From positions 145,941,935-146,005,934 of the forward strand of contig NC_135715.1 in the NCBI RefSeq assembly GCF_964656455.1: a DNA stretch of 64,000 bases, in the 5' to 3' direction. Positions 36,650 through 50,298 of the stretch are shown here, one piece after another (positions within the stretch are counted from its first letter, which is position 1; each line of letters starts with the position of its first letter). The position numbers and the translations under genes were made by a program. The notes under the pieces were generated by a model. The model was not told where the DNA came from and made no database searches. It was given only the letters and a program-made list of their open reading frames with translations. The stretch comes from Halichoerus grypus (taxonomy: Eukaryota > Chordata > Mammalia > Carnivora > Phocidae).

Positions 36650-38200
36650 AGTATTTCTTAGAGCAGTTTTAGGTTGACCACAAAATTGAGAGAAAGGTAG
36701 AGTTTTCCCATATACCCCTGCCCCCACCCATGCATAGCTTTTCCTGTTATCAACATCACTCATCAGAATGGTACATTTTTCACCAAGGATGAACGTACAT
36801 GGATACATCATAATCAACTAAGTCCATAGTATACGTTAAGGTTTACTCTTGGTGTTGTCTATTCTATGGGTTTGGAACAAAAGTATAATGGCATATCTAT
36901 CGTTAGAATATCAAATAGAGTATTTTCACTGCCCTAAAACTCCTGTGCTCTGTCTGTTCATGTCTCCCCACTCCATTTTTAGAAACCACTGGTCCTTTCA
37001 CTGTCTCCATAGTTTTGTCTTTTCACGTAGTTGGAATCATACATTATGTAGCCTTCTCAGATTGGCTTCTTCTACTTAGTAATATGCATTTAAGTTTCTT
37101 TCATGTCTTTTCATGGCTTGATAGCTAATTTCTTTCTAGCTCTGAATAATATTCGATTGTCTGGATGTACATTTATCCATTCACTCACTAAAGGACATCT
37201 TGGTTACTTTCAAGTTTTCACAGTTATGGTAAAGTGGCTATAAACATCTGTATGCAGCTTTTGTGTGGATATAAGTTTTCATCTCCTTTGAGTAGATACC
37301 AAAGAGTGTGATTGCTGGATCATGTGGTAAGAGTTAAATTTGGTAAGAAACCACCAAACTTTTTTCCAGAGTGGCTGTTCCATTTTGCATTCTCACCTGG
37401 AATGTGTGAGAGTTCCTATTGCTCCACATCCCCACCAGCATTTGGTGGTGTCAGTCTTCTGGGTCTTGGACCTTCTAACAGGTATGAGTTGTATCTCCTT
37501 GTTTTAATTCATATTTCCCTGATGGCATATGATGTGGAGTATCTTTTCATATGTTTATTTGTCATCTGCATATCTTCTTTGGTGAGGTGTCTGGTAAAGT
37601 CTTTAGCCCATTTTTAATTGTGATGTTTATTTTCTTATTGTTGAGCTTTAAGAATATTTTGTATATTTTAGATAATAGTCCTTTATCAGATGTGTTGTTT
37701 GCGAATATTTCCTCCCAGTCTTTGGCTTGTTTCCTAATTCTCTTACCATTCCTAATTCTCTCTGCTCTTACCCCTTTGGTAGAGCAGAGGTTTTTAATTT
37801 TAACAAAATCCAGCTTATCAGTTATTTCTTTCATGGATCATGTCTTTGGTCTTGTATCCAAAAAGGTGGCACCATACCCAAAGTTGTCTAGGTTTTCTAT
37901 AATCCATTTTGAGTTAATTTTTGTGAAAGGTCTAAGTTCTGCGTCTAGATTAACTTTTTTGCATGTGGGTGTCCAGTTGTTCCAGCAACATCTGTTGAAG
38001 AGATTATCTTTGCTCCATTGTGTTGCCTTTGTTCCTTTGTCAAAGATCAGTTGTCTAGGTTTATGGGGCCTATTTCTTATTTCTCTCTTCTGTTCTGTTC
38101 ATCTGTTTGTTTATTCTTTCACCAGTATCACTCTGTCTTGATTACTGTAGCCAAATTAAATACAGTTTTTCATACCTATTTGAAAGTTCAGAAACACTTT
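36650..38200 (-). mobile_element. Old L1, antisense, with recognisable ORF2 remnant
   Basis: TTTTAGGTTGACCACAAAAT near 36667 is the 3' UTR in complement. The minus-strand frame at 37562-37834 contains WEEIFANNTSDKGLLSKIYK, a hallmark ORF2 segment. The 196-codon plus-strand frame at 37551-38141 is only the shadow of this region. All ORF2 frames are interrupted. Confidence 0.9.
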
Positions 38201-39199
38201 AAAAAGTGCCCCAATAGTCAGTTGAAGATAAATTTCATTCTTTTTTTAATTTATTTTCAATTTAATATGTAAGGGACATTATCAACAATTATATCTTAAA
38301 AGCATCTACTATAATACTACCCATTTTTAAAAGTTAAGAACATAGTATTAAATAAAAAATAAACATATTTATCTGATGATAATATGTGTTTGTTCTAGAA
38401 TACATAAAAATATTTGCTAATAGTGTAACATGCTTTAACATTGGAAATAAGGTACTCAAGATTACTTGCTACATGTTTCCACACTTAGTGGTTATTGTTT
38501 GAATGTTTAGATTATTTGAAAGCATTTCTTAATTTATATACTAAATTTTCAAACACTGAGTTTAGGTGCCTGTAAGATTCATTTCTTTTGGTGTAGAAGT
38601 GTATCATATATTTATTTTTATTGTCTTTATATTGCTGAGATAATTTAAAACCCAGGACTCTTCCGAGAGCAAAAAATCTATCAGATGTTGTTTCCAAATG
38701 CATAGTAATTATTTACACAGTTTTTACACACTTTTCCAAACATAACCTATAATGGCCCTGAGGGAACAAATTTTACCAATGAAAGTTACAAAAATTAAGA
38801 TATTTTTGAATAGCTAACAATTACATTTTTATTTTAAAACAACTAAATAATGATGGATAAAATGTTTTGAGATTCCCTTTGAATTATGACCCATTAAAAA
38901 AGTGTTTAATTGTTGATAATATGTTGTATGAGACATATAAAGATAATATTTTGAAATGTCATTTAATGAGAATGTACCAATTATTTAATATATTATGATA
39001 ATTTTTTCTCATTTATAAGATGCCTTAATTGTAGTTTATTTTTATTCCTTGGATTAGTGTTATTCTATAACTCTTCATATTTCCAAGAGATAAGATAATC
39101 TTTGAAGATGAAACAACAATAGTTTCAGAATGATTACCTAGAATCCATAATACTGTGTTTATAGAATTCCTCCATTAAACCAAAAACCTAGTCTTTAAA

Positions 39200-39304
39200 A
39201 CTTCATTTCTTCCCTTCCTTCTTCCCTTCCTACCTTCCTTCCTTCCTTTCTCTTTCTCTTTTCCTCTCCTCCCTTTTTTCCCCCACCATTCTTCTTTCCT
39301 TTCA
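39200..39304. repeat. Polypyrimidine (CTTC)n low-complexity patch
   Basis: Imperfect CCTT/CTTC repeats on the plus strand. Confidence 0.85.
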
Positions 39305-41744
39305 TGTTTTGCTTTATGCTTATTATTTAGTGTTATCAGCCAGTAGCTATAATTACTTTGCTATTAAAATGTTTCTAATGAAATTTTGAGGTTGAATTTA
39401 ATTATAATTAAAAATGAAGTAAAGTTTTAATTTATTTTGGAAAATAATTTAATTCAAAATATTTTAGATACTAGATTCATTATTTTATTCATTTAGGGAG
39501 AAAAGTATTCAGTATCTACAATGCATACCATAAAATGTGCTTTAGAAAAGACAAATAAATGAAATATAGATTTAGGGTAGACATTTGCAAAGCCTTTCAT
39601 TGTATCATGTTTGTTTAAGTCTTGGGTTAATTATTTAATTTTAGAGATTGCTTTATAAAGCTAATTTATAAAAGATGATATTGGTCATTTGAAAATCTTA
39701 AAATCATTGGATTGTTTCATTCACAGCGTGAACAATTAGCTAAAAAGTAGACTGAGGAATAAGGATTAAAAAGAACTTGTTTTAATCAAAATTGGGGGGA
39801 GAATATCTTAAATGTATCAAATATACAAATTTTATTTATACAAATAAAACTGTTATCTAAGGTTTATCATTTGTAACCACTTCTTAGATTTAAGTATTTC
39901 ATTCTTATTGAGATTAATATGTTAAGCTAATCATTCTATTATTTGTCCATTTAGTAGAAATCTTAATATTCAAAAAGTACTGTGTGTAGAATTTTGCTGA
40001 AACTAATATAAATATTCCAAAGCTTGAAGTTTGGACAGATTGTTTTATACACATCGATTCACAGTTGAGATCACAGCAAAACCTCTGATTATAGGACTTA
40101 GTTATACCCTTCCTCATTAAGATGAGGCCATTTCATCAAGTGATAGTATGAGTAGCAAAAAATGTGTTTAATTATGCATCATTTACTGTAAGTACTATGA
40201 TGTGGGATGCAATTTTTCTTTCATTTTACCTAACACTTTCTGTATGAATAAATGGGATGAAGGTTTTACATTAATAAGAATTCTATTATTTATAATATAC
40301 TTCAAGAAAATTATGAAATATAAAAATATTAAGAATATAAATAATATTAGAAGCATGGTTAATATGAGAATTCATATCTCCCAGTGTATTTGCTTTAACT
40401 ACATAATCATTAGTTTTTGAGCAGAAATTCTAGAAATCATATAAAAGACATCATTCATGTTCTCACTTTCATTACTTGCATAATGAGATGACCCCAAAAC
40501 TATTTTAAAGATTAAAAAAAAAAGTGTTATATGCTCCATCTTCATGTTGTTTACCATGATTATTAATCTTGTTAAGAAAACTTATTTTAAAAGAAATCAT
40601 CTTTTGTAAAGACACTAAAAAGTGTTGGAATTTTTAAAGTAGTAACTCAAATATATTCAAATGTTTATCGTAGAAGGATATACCTTGTTTTTATTTTTGT
40701 TTTTTTATTTTTGGTTTCATTCATGTAGTCATTCATTTATTCAAGCACTTTAATTGATTATGAAGAAACTATTAAAGATTTATGCCTTCCAGTTTTCAGA
40801 TTTAATTGGGAAAAATTGTAAAAATGAAAAATAACATTCTAAGGCTTGTAAGGACAGGTTTTAACCTGAGCAATCTATCATGCACCTTAGAAAATGAAAA
40901 ACAAATTACTCAGAAGTAGAAAGATTAAAGTTCTCATTGAAAAAGTATCACACGGCCTGGACTCAGAATTTTGGGTAAGATTTGATTAAGTAGCGAGAAG
41001 AGAGAAGTTTTGGTTACTCCAGAATATATAGTTATGGGAGGAAAATAGCATGATAAACATTTTAGATTGATTGGTTTGGATACCATGTTTTCATGTTTCT
41101 AGAGATAGAGTGGAGGCTTTCTAGGAGTTGGGAAGCAGAAATATTTTTTAAAAAGTATGCACCCCTCGGTGAGGGAAAACATACTCTTTGATAAGGGTTC
41201 TGGCATAAGGATGGCTATGGAACAAATACCAGGAATATTTTGGAGGAAAATTTGAAAATAATTGGTAATTGGTTGGATAAAGGAAATTAGGTAGAAGTAT
41301 TTTAAAAATGTGGAAAGTGACTGACTGACTAAAGGAATTTGGAAGGAGTCCTGGTTTGTATCCAGAGCTATTGGATACAAAATATTTGATCTAATTGGTA
41401 ATATACTTAGAAGGATTGAACTCAAGAGGAAATATAATTTTTAAAAATGTTTTATGTACACATGATTTATTTAAAATGTCAACAATTGCCAGTAAATTAC
41501 TTTAGAGTTAGACTATGTACTGGAAATTAAAAATTTGGGAATAAAGCACAGTATAATACCAAGCATCTAACAGTAATTTAGAATTTTCAAAAATTAAGAC
41601 TTGTCATATCTTACAATGCTTTCAAGTTTTATGGTTCAAAGTCACAAGGTAGTAAATATGTTAGTTTCATTTGATACCTCTTTTATTTATCTTTATTAAG
41701 AGAATTCTCCAGTACTGAATAGATGCCTAACTTACCAATAGTAT

Positions 41745-41778
41745 ACTGCATCCCTCTGGTCACTGCATCCCTCTGGTC
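41745..41778 (+). repeat. Exact 17-bp tandem duplication
   Basis: ACTGCATCCCTCTGGTC occurs twice head to tail without mismatch, implying a recent local duplication. Confidence 0.95.
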
Positions 41779-42247
41779 ACAATACTTGCTTCAAGGGTAG
41801 AGCCATGATCTTCCTGGGAACAAAACAGGACAAGGAGATGCCTTGGACGAAAGACAGGCTTCCAAGAGATTGCTTGTCGTTGCAAGTTTTTGGTACAAGA
41901 GTTGATATCTTACGTTACTGGAATATGTTTGAGTCTAGTTTCTATCATGGCACTGAGAAGTGTTCTGACTGGTCAACTAAGCTAGAAGAGAACCCTACAT
42001 TTAATACAGAACAGCTGATTGAATTGTATGTGTTCACTGTTTATCTTTCTTTGACCTATTAACTGATCAAAATGTTTCTGCAAACCTCTGAAGTCAACTC
42101 TTCAAGTTATTTTCACAATTTTTAAATGCAGTTCTAAATTACTTCTTATTCCTCATTAATTTACTCGACCATTAAATATCTCAAAAGTTTCTTCTAGGTG
42201 TAAAGTAAATAATTCCTGGGGATATAATGTGCAGCATGGTGACCATT

Positions 42248-42267
42248 AAAAAAAAAAAAAAAAAAAA
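42248..42267. repeat. Run of 20 A
   Basis: An isolated poly(A) run with no recognisable retroposon body upstream. Confidence 0.9.
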
Positions 42268-43916
42268 GCCAGTTTCTTCTGATCTTAATAATCTGGCATT
42301 AAGAATTCAGATCATTATTTTTCCTTCTCTGTCTTATCAGAGTACCTCTGACCTGACTTTTAAAATAAAAGGATGCCATGTAAATTTATGTTCGATTTAG
42401 CTAATTTCTTATTCATACAGAGTCCCTGAAAATGATTCCCGCATTTCCTTTTGTAGTTTCTTAATGTGGATAAAGTATTATTTCTTTTGAATTTTAAAAA
42501 TAACATCAAACTAAACAGAAACATGATTAAAATTGGAGTTAAGCAATCTTTCTAGATACTCTGTTTTGACACATAGCAATAATGATGACCTGAAAATACT
42601 ATTAAATCATTTGCAGAAGTCTGTGAAGTTTGAACATCCCCGTGAACAGTTCATACTGACTCATTAACAAAAGCAGAGCGATCACCCCTCCCCTGCCAAA
42701 AAAAATCATACATCTAAGTGCTCATTAAAACAGAAACAGAAATAAACAGCAAGATATATTCATTCGAAGGGAATTGTACTGTTTTCTCACCCAATACTAG
42801 TCTAAAACACAGTTTTAATTCTGTGCCTTATCTTTTCCAGAAGACTCCCTGGTCATTTAATTAAAATGATTCTGAACTAGGAGAAGGAAATGTGCTTGAA
42901 GTTCTCAAATCTAGCAAGCAAACACCATGGGACTTAACTTACACTGTCATTTTCTTCTATGTCCAATTTTAAAGTGTTCAGTGATCTGATTATAAAAAAG
43001 TAAATAAATCTAAAATGCTGTTTTCAGTTCACTCCTGAATAAACATCCTCTTCCCAAGTGTATTTGTTTTTGCCATGCACTTTAGTCTATGTAGACATTA
43101 AGCCCCCCTCCCTTTTCTTGAATCTGTGAATATCTATTCTTTAGGAAGTTAATAAAGGTAGATTGGAAATATGCATTATGGTAAAATAAAGATGCATTGA
43201 GTTATTACTACTATAAACACATATGATTAAATACTGAAAAACAATGGTTTGTTAGAAACATGGGGACATTGTACAATATGCTATTTGCAATATCTCATTA
43301 ATTTCCATAATTTTCTGCTGATTTTGAGTGTTAAGTAAATAGGAGGTAATAAAATAACTGGACTGTCAAATCAGATTCACACAAAACAGAGGTCTCATCT
43401 GGTATACAACACTACTAATAATTTCAGGATACAGGTCTTCATGAATAATGAAGCAGTCTGAGAACTTGCACACAGGTTCTCTATTTCCATATCAGGATGT
43501 ATCTATATCCCAAATTTATGTATGAGGTCCTAGGTAATATGTGTAATTCTTATCACTTACATATAAAGGGCCATTCGGGTCTTGAAGCATCTTCCTGTTA
43601 TAATCTGATGACAGAGTTTACCCGATGTTTTCTAGAGAGTCATACCCCATACGTAGATCAGTAGATTTCTGCTTTGTCATAACCAATTAGATAACCAGGT
43701 ATATCCTGCTGAAAGTACTCTGTAAATAAGAACTCTACTACTAGTAAATACTATGAACTTGTTTGCCAGGACTATGCATTAGCATGTTTGGAAGGAGATT
43801 TGACTGTGTCACCTGTGCCTTTTTATTCTTAAACTGCCACTTAGCCATTTAAAAAAAAAAAATTGACAAAACATCATCCATCAATATAGTTTTAACTTTT
43901 TCTTTACAAAAAAATG

Positions 43917-44412
43917 TACAGATGGCCCCTGATTTAACAATGGTTCGACATACGATTTTTTGACTTCACAAGGGTGTGAAAGTGATACATGTTCAGTAGA
44001 CACCGTACTTTTTTGAATTTTGATCTTTTCCTGAGCTAGCAATATTCAGTAAGCTACTGTCTTTGATGCTGGGCAGAAGCAGCTGGCCCCAGCTCCCAGT
44101 GAGCCACGTGATGACCAGGGTAAACAATGATACACTTACAACCATTCTGTACCCATACAGCCATTCTGATTTCCACTTTCAGCATGGTCTTCAGTTAATT
44201 ACATGAAATAGTCAACTCTTTATTATAAAATGGGCTTTGTGTCAGATGATTTTGCCCAGCTGTAAGGGTTTCGAGCATGTTTAAGTTAGGTGACACTAAG
44301 CCATGAGGTTGAGTAGGTTAGGTGTCTTAAATGCATTTTTGACTTATGATATTTTCAACTAATTATGGATTTATGGGGACATACCCTCATCGTAAATACA
44401 GAAAAATCTGTA
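43917..44412. mobile_element. Tc1/mariner-like MITE with inverted ends and TA target
   Basis: The left end TACAGATGGCCCCTGATTTA and the right end, whose complement begins TACAGATTTTTCTGTATTTA, form diverged terminal inverted repeats that begin and end with TA. The interior (GTAAACAATGATACACTTAC, ATTTTGCCCAGCTGTAAGG) is a familiar mammalian non-autonomous DNA transposon, probably of the Tigger group. No transposase is encoded. Confidence 0.7.
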
Positions 44413-44574
44413 TTTTTATTTATTCTCACTAGGCTAGCTAGTCAATATAGTACAATATGGAATAAAAGTAATCCTTATAACATACAGGAGAAGCATCTAA
44501 ATCTACCATTACAAGAGATATTTGTTATGAATTTGCATTTGATACCCTTTATCAGATGTAGAAAGTTTTCTTTG

Positions 44575-45179
44575 ATTATTTTTTGCTAGAAGTTTTATTA
44601 GGAAGGGCTGGGAAATTTTATCTGAACTTCATATTTGCTGAAGTGATTATTTTTAATCTTAATTTCTAAATACATTGAGTTTTTTCAATTGATTGCTTGA
44701 TGTTAATTCTAACTTGAATTTCTAGAGTAACTAAAATTATTCAAGTTGTATTATTTTTAATATATACTAATAAACATTTTTTAGAATATTTGCAGTTATG
44801 TCTATGTGTACAATTAGCCTATAATTTTCCTTCCTCAAACTGGATTGGGATAGGTTTTAGGATGGGGATGGGGAATATTCTCTCTTATTCTTTACTCTGA
44901 AATAATTGTGCAAGATCGGAAGTATTTGTTCCCTTTGATATTTGGACTTTAAATATACTGTTTGTTTATTAACTTCTTTGTTTTATTTGCTTGTGGTTTT
45001 TAATTTTTGTGAGTGGCAGGGGGGAAATTTAAATTACCTACTCATTATGTTTAATAGTTATAGATCTGTTCAAGTATCTATTTGCCCTCAAGTAAGTTTT
45101 AGTAAGTAGCATTTGTCTGAAATTTGTCCATTTCATATAAAGTTTACATTTTTTGAATAGAGATCTTCATAATTTTTTT
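44575..45179 (-). mobile_element. Old L1 ORF2 fragment, antisense, left part
   Basis: TGTGTACAATTAGCCTATAA and AAACTGGATTGGGATAGGTT are complements of mid-ORF2 sequence in diverged form. A SINE at 45180 interrupts the copy. Confidence 0.6.
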
Positions 45180-45354
45180 AAAGATTTTACCCATTTATTT
45201 GAGAGAGAGACAGAGATAGCAACAAGAGGGGAGGAGAGAGAGAAGCAGGTTCCCCTCTGAGCAGGGAGCCCAATGTGGGACTGGATCCCAGGACCCTAGG
45301 ATCATGACCTGAGTCAAAGGCAGATGCTTAACCTACTGAGCCACCCAGGCACCC
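45180..45354 (-). mobile_element. Can-SINE, antisense, inside an L1
   Basis: AAAGATTTTACCCATTTATT at the left and ACTGAGCCACCCAGGCACCC at the right. The imperfect target duplication is CATAATTTTTTT at 45168-45179 and TATAAATTTTTT at 45355-45366. Confidence 0.9.
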
Positions 45355-45366
45355 TATAAATTTTTT

Positions 45367-45834
45367 CTTATGTATTATTTTTCTCAGTCTCTTTGACAGG
45401 CTTGTCAGGATTGCTGATTTGTTAGTATTTTCAAAAAATTAATTTATGGCTTCATTGACAAAGCCCCCCTGCCCCCACCACTGTATGATTATTTTTTGTA
45501 TTTTTAATTTCTTCTTACATACTTATTGTTTACTTTCTTCTGTTTTCTTGAATTTACTCTTCTAACTTTTAATCACTTTCTTAGAAATTTCTTAGTAATA
45601 TCAAATTTTAGCTTTTCTCAGTTTCTAATTTAGACATTTAAGTAAAAATTATCTTCTAGTTTTTGTTTTGTACTGTAGGTTTTGCTACTTGCCATATAAT
45701 ATTTTTATTTCATTTCTAAATATGTTCTAAGAAAATTATTTTAACCCATAAGTCACTTATATGTTTTGTAATTTCTGAAGATGAGATATTTTCTTCTGGT
45801 TATCTTTTCTCTAGTCTATTATTCATAGATCTCA
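45367..45834 (-). mobile_element. Old L1 ORF2 fragment, antisense, right part
   Basis: AAATTAATTTATGGCTTCAT and the following CTTCTGTTTTCTTGAATTTA continue the ORF2 complement after the SINE. Confidence 0.55.
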
Positions 45835-47665
45835 TTTTTAGCCCAGTTTTAGATTTGCACAAACACAGTTGGGCAGATAGTATGGAGTGTTCCCATATAC
45901 ATGTACTCCTCTCAAAATCTTCCGTTAATGACATCTTACATCATTATGGTATATGTGCCACAACTAATGAACCAATGGTAATAGATGATTATTAAGTAAA
46001 AATCTTGGCTCTGGATGTCCTGGTTCATTCATATTGCCTTAGTTTTCACCTAATGTTATTTTTATGTTCCATGATCCCATCCAAGATATGTATGTAATTA
46101 ATTGGTTTGTCTTCTGAGGCATCTCTTGGCTGTGATTGTTTCTTAGGTTTTCCTCATTTCTGATGAACTTTACAGTTTTGAAGAATACTGATCAGGTGTT
46201 TTGTACAGTGCCCCTCAACTGGGTTATTTAGTTTTTAATGATTACACTGGGTTATGTTTTAGGGGGAAGGTAAATACCAGAGGAAAATTGTCATTTTTGT
46301 CACATCATTTCAAATGTCAATCTGTCACCATGAGTTATTATGAATTGATTTTAACTTGATCACCTGGGTGAGGTAATATATATCAGATTTCTCCAATGGT
46401 AAATTTGCCCTTCTTTTTCCCTTTGCATACTGTAATTTTTTGGGTGGAATCACTGTGCAGCCCACACAACAATGAGGTGTTATGATCTACCTCCTTGAGA
46501 GAAAGCATCTACATAAATCATTTACTGGAATTTTTCTGCATGGGACACTTGACCTTTCTTCCACATTTGTTTATTTATTTACTTATTCATTTATTTATAT
46601 CAGTACAGATATTTGTTTTGTACTTTGGGTGGTAATAAGATACTACCTATGTTCTTGCTCAAATTATTCTAGCTTTGGCTATTGGGAACTCTTTCAGTTG
46701 GCTATTGTGTCCCTTTGACACACTCCTGTCATTGTTTTTCGTTTGTTTCTTTCTTTGTTTTTAGCACTTACTTTCTGATGATCCATGGTGTTCTTTTATA
46801 TTTTTTTCTTCAGACCTAGAATCACCCATTGTTCCAGGGGGCCCTGATTACTTTCATTGGAAAATGGTATGACAAACTAAGATCTGGTCTAAAATCTCCT
46901 GTGCTTCATCTATTTATTCATCTCTCTCTTCCTCTCCTTGAAAGCTTGGTGACCACTGATCTTTTTACTTCTCTATATTTTGTCCTTTACACAATGTCAT
47001 ATAATTGGAATCACAGAGTATGTAGCCTTTTCATATTGACTTCTTTTATTTACCAATATGCATTTAAATTTCCTCTCTATCTTCTAGTGGTATGATGGCC
47101 CATTTCTTTTTATTGTGAAATAATATTCTATTGTGTGGATGTAACACAAATTTTCATCCATTCAGATAGAGAAGGGCATTTGGTTGCTTCTAGTTTGGGG
47201 CAATTATGAATAATGCTCCTTATAAACATCCATATGCAAATTTTTGAGTGGACATATATTTCAACTGAACTGGTAAATATTTAGGAGTGTGATTACTGGG
47301 TTGTGTGGTAAGACTATGTTTAGCTCTCTAAGAAACTGCAAACTGTGTTCCAAAGTGGCTGCACCATCAGGCATTCTCACCAGCAGTGATGGAGAGTTCC
47401 AGGTCCTTTGGGTAAACACCAAGAAGAATGATTGCTGTCATTTTAAAAAATATTTTGCTTTTCTAACTGGTGTGTAGTGGCACCTCACTGCTGTTTTCTT
47501 TTGTAGTTCCCTAATGACAAATGTTGAGCATATTTTCATATGCTTATTTGCCATCTGTATCCTTCCTTGGTGAGATATGTTTTCAGATCTTTTGCCCATT
47601 TTTAAGTTCAGTTGTTTGTTTTCTTAATGTAAAGATTCAAGAATTCATTTTATATTTTAGATACA
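45835..47665 (-). mobile_element. Old L1, antisense, 3' part
   Basis: A new element begins with 3'-UTR complement (AGCCCAGTTTTAGATTTGCA). ORF2 complement follows in order: TTTCAACTGAACTGGTAAAT, AGTGTGATTACTGGGTTGTG, CTTTTGCCCATTTTTAAGTT. Frames are decayed. Confidence 0.8.
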
Positions 47666-47669
47666 AATC

Positions 47670-49495
47670 ACAAGCCATTTAAATGTTTTGTTATTTTAAT
47701 TTAATACAAAAATCTATGTTTATATTTGAAAATAGTTAGCCCCATGTTATGCTATGGTTAATGAACATTAGTAATGAACAGATAATAAAGAAGGGTAGAA
47801 CATTAGAAAGTCACCTAATTTTGTTTTGGGTATGCATTGCAATGATATTTGGATATAGGTGAGTTATATTCTCATGCTTTTCATAATCTGCAAAAAATAT
47901 GAAGCTGCAGTAATAGTGGACATAGCACCAATGAATAATGAAGAACTTCTGTATTTTTACTTTCTTTTCCCATTCAAAAGCTTGTTAGTTTAAAGTCTGT
48001 GTTGAAAATTTGCTCATCACCTCTTCAAGGAATATAAAATACCAGCTCCAAAGTAACAATTTTTCTTATCTAAACTCACTATCTTTCCAGTTCATACCTA
48101 CACTGGGCCTAGAGAGATGGTAAAGGATTCATATTCAATAGTAAATTTCTCACATAATGCCAGAAATCTTTGTAGATAGTAAAAGATAGCATAAAGGGAC
48201 TGAAGAAGCATTGGAAAAAAATTGCTTGATTTGTTTTCATTTCACCTTGTATCAGATTGCATGTAAAGATAGAATTTGAAAATAATCTATAGTTTACTTT
48301 TATACAAGATATAAATAAACTTCATAAGTAAAGTAGGAGCATTTAATTATTATTTTCTCATAACCTAACTCTTATTTCTCCCAAAGGAAGAATTACTTAT
48401 GGAAAATACTCCAATGTTCAGTCATTTCCAGTTTTATAAGTGTAAAATTTTTGTTGTCTCCATTATACACTTTTTACATATATAAAAGACACTGAAGTTC
48501 TGACTGTATACCTATTTTACAATAATGGCTATGATTATTGGTAATTATAATGCAATTAATTAGAGTTGTGTTTATGAATATGGTTAAACATTGCACTTTT
48601 TGAACTAAATATAGATTGGTGTTTACTTTTATATATTTTTAAAAAATCATTCATTATGATTGTGAAAGTAAGATCACTCAGTATTTTTATTTTATTTTAT
48701 TTTATTTTTAAATATGTAAGAAAAATCATGTCAAAGGTCTTTACTTAATATATTGTTAATATTTATCATTTTTAATGGAGTTCCCCTTTGTATTTTAATT
48801 AATCTTCTTGCAATATTTAGTGTCTGTGTGTGTGTGTGTATGTATGACATTTGTAGAAATCAAATGTTGGCTTTTCAACTGATACAGTATAGAGATTGCT
48901 CATTGAGGTCAATATGAGTCCCACAGATTTTAGAAACATGTAAGCATATCTATTATTTCTAAAATTTCATTTTTATAAGATGGAGAAAAAAAGATAAAAT
49001 TCTTATTTGTGTTTCTTGCTTAATTCAAGCAAGGAGTTTGTGAATGATCAGTCCCACTTATTTTCCAAAAGCATGGTGTTTTTCATAGATGCCCTAATGC
49101 AGATGGACAGGTTCTGGAGAATTTTTAAAAAGGATATGTGTTTTTAAAAGTAGGGCATATTCGTTGGAGCACTTTAGATGAAGCCATGTTCTACAATTAA
49201 AAAGTATAAAAATATATCTGCATATTGAATCCTTTCTTTTACTTCAGTCTAGTTCATTCAAAAATACATTAAAAAAATAACAACTTCAAAGGTCAGAATA
49301 ATATTGAAAACATAAATATTCTCCGTTACTACATTTTTTAAACTTTCAGTATTTGTTTCCATTTAAAGTGAATATAAAGATATCATAGTATATTGTGATG
49401 AGAGTCACAAATACTGCCTCAAGATGTTACAAATGCATATAGCTATGCACTAAGATTGTGATAGTTTTGCAATGTGCTTAAATTGGATTTTCTCT
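47670..49495. other. Unassigned AT-rich sequence
   Basis: No gene or clear repeat apart from a (TTTTA)n run at 48686-48712 and a short TG run at 48822-48840. Confidence 0.45.
48686..48712. repeat. (TTTTA)n short tandem repeat
   Basis: About five pentanucleotide units. Confidence 0.9.
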
Positions 49496-49511
49496 AAATA
49501 AAAGAAACCTA

Positions 49512-49703
49512 GGGGCACATAGGTGGTGCAGTCAGTTAGGTGTCCAACTCTTGGTTTTGGCTCAGATTGTGATCTCAGGGTCATGAGATGGATCCCTGTG
49601 TGGGGCTCCACGCTCAGCGCAGTCTGCTTGAGAGTCTCCCTCCTTCTCCCTCTGCCCCTCCTGCTTGTGCTCTCTCACTCTCTCTAAAATAAATAAATAA
49701 ATC

Positions 49704-49742
<39 letters not shown>
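49512..49742 (+). mobile_element. Can-SINE, sense, with expanded AAAT tail
   Basis: It starts GGGGCACATAGGTGGTGCAG, a diverged head. The tail is an AAAT microsatellite at 49687-49742. The flanks share AAACCTAG (49504-49511 and after 49741). Confidence 0.9.
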
Positions 49743-49749
49743 AACCTAG

Positions 49750-50054
49750 ATATATTTTTATAAGATAAATAGAACTATTTTTTATTTATATTTGCTATTT
49801 GAACCTGTGTCTTAAATAAAGTCAGCAAATACAAAAACGTGTTTGTGTCATTTAGGAAACTTTTGGGTAGAATTGAAACAAAAATATACTTAAATTACTT
49901 TTTAAAAATAGAATGAGAAAAAACTTTTACATAAAAGAAAATGTCAAAGTGGGTGGGTGAACTTCAAGTTCACTTTGCTTAGGATAGCAGCTCTGATTCT
50001 TTCTGAATCTGTCTTTTCATTGCTGCTAGTTTGTTCTGCTAGCTCTTCCCATAT
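49750..50054. other. Unassigned sequence between two SINEs
   Basis: Nothing recognised. Confidence 0.4.
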
Positions 50055-50071
50055 CTGCAGGATGTTTTCTT

Positions 50072-50281
50072 TCTTTCTTTTTTTTTTTTTTTTTTAAGAT
50101 TTTATTTATTTATTTGACAGAGAGAGACACAGTGAGAGAGGGAACACAAGCAGGGGGAGTGGGAGAGGGAGAAGCAGGCTTCCCGCCGGCAGGGAGCCCG
50201 ATGTGGGGCTCGATCCTGGGACCCTGGGATCATGACCTGAGCCGAAGGCAGACGCTTAATGACTGAGCCACCCAGGCGCCC
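50072..50281 (-). mobile_element. Can-SINE, antisense, young
   Basis: The head complement ACTGAGCCACCCAGGCGCCC is intact. An exact 17-bp target duplication CTGCAGGATGTTTTCTT lies at 50055-50071 and 50282-50298. Low divergence suggests a fairly recent insertion. Confidence 0.97.
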
Positions 50282-50298
50282 CTGCAGGATGTTTTCTT

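Larger units (their letters stand above)
38200..43916. other. Long repeat-poor AT-rich stretch
   Basis: About 5.7 kb in which I recognise no LINE, SINE, LTR or gene, in contrast to both flanks. It holds a pyrimidine-rich CTTC patch (39200-39304), a 17-bp tandem duplication (41745-41778) and a 20-A run (42248-42267). Frames of 60-110 codons lack domain-like composition. Confidence 0.45.

Noticed and set aside
37551..38141. 196-codon plus-strand frame, the longest sense frame in that area
   Set aside because: It is the shadow of an antisense L1 ORF2 segment, whose own minus-strand frame has recognisable ORF2 residues.
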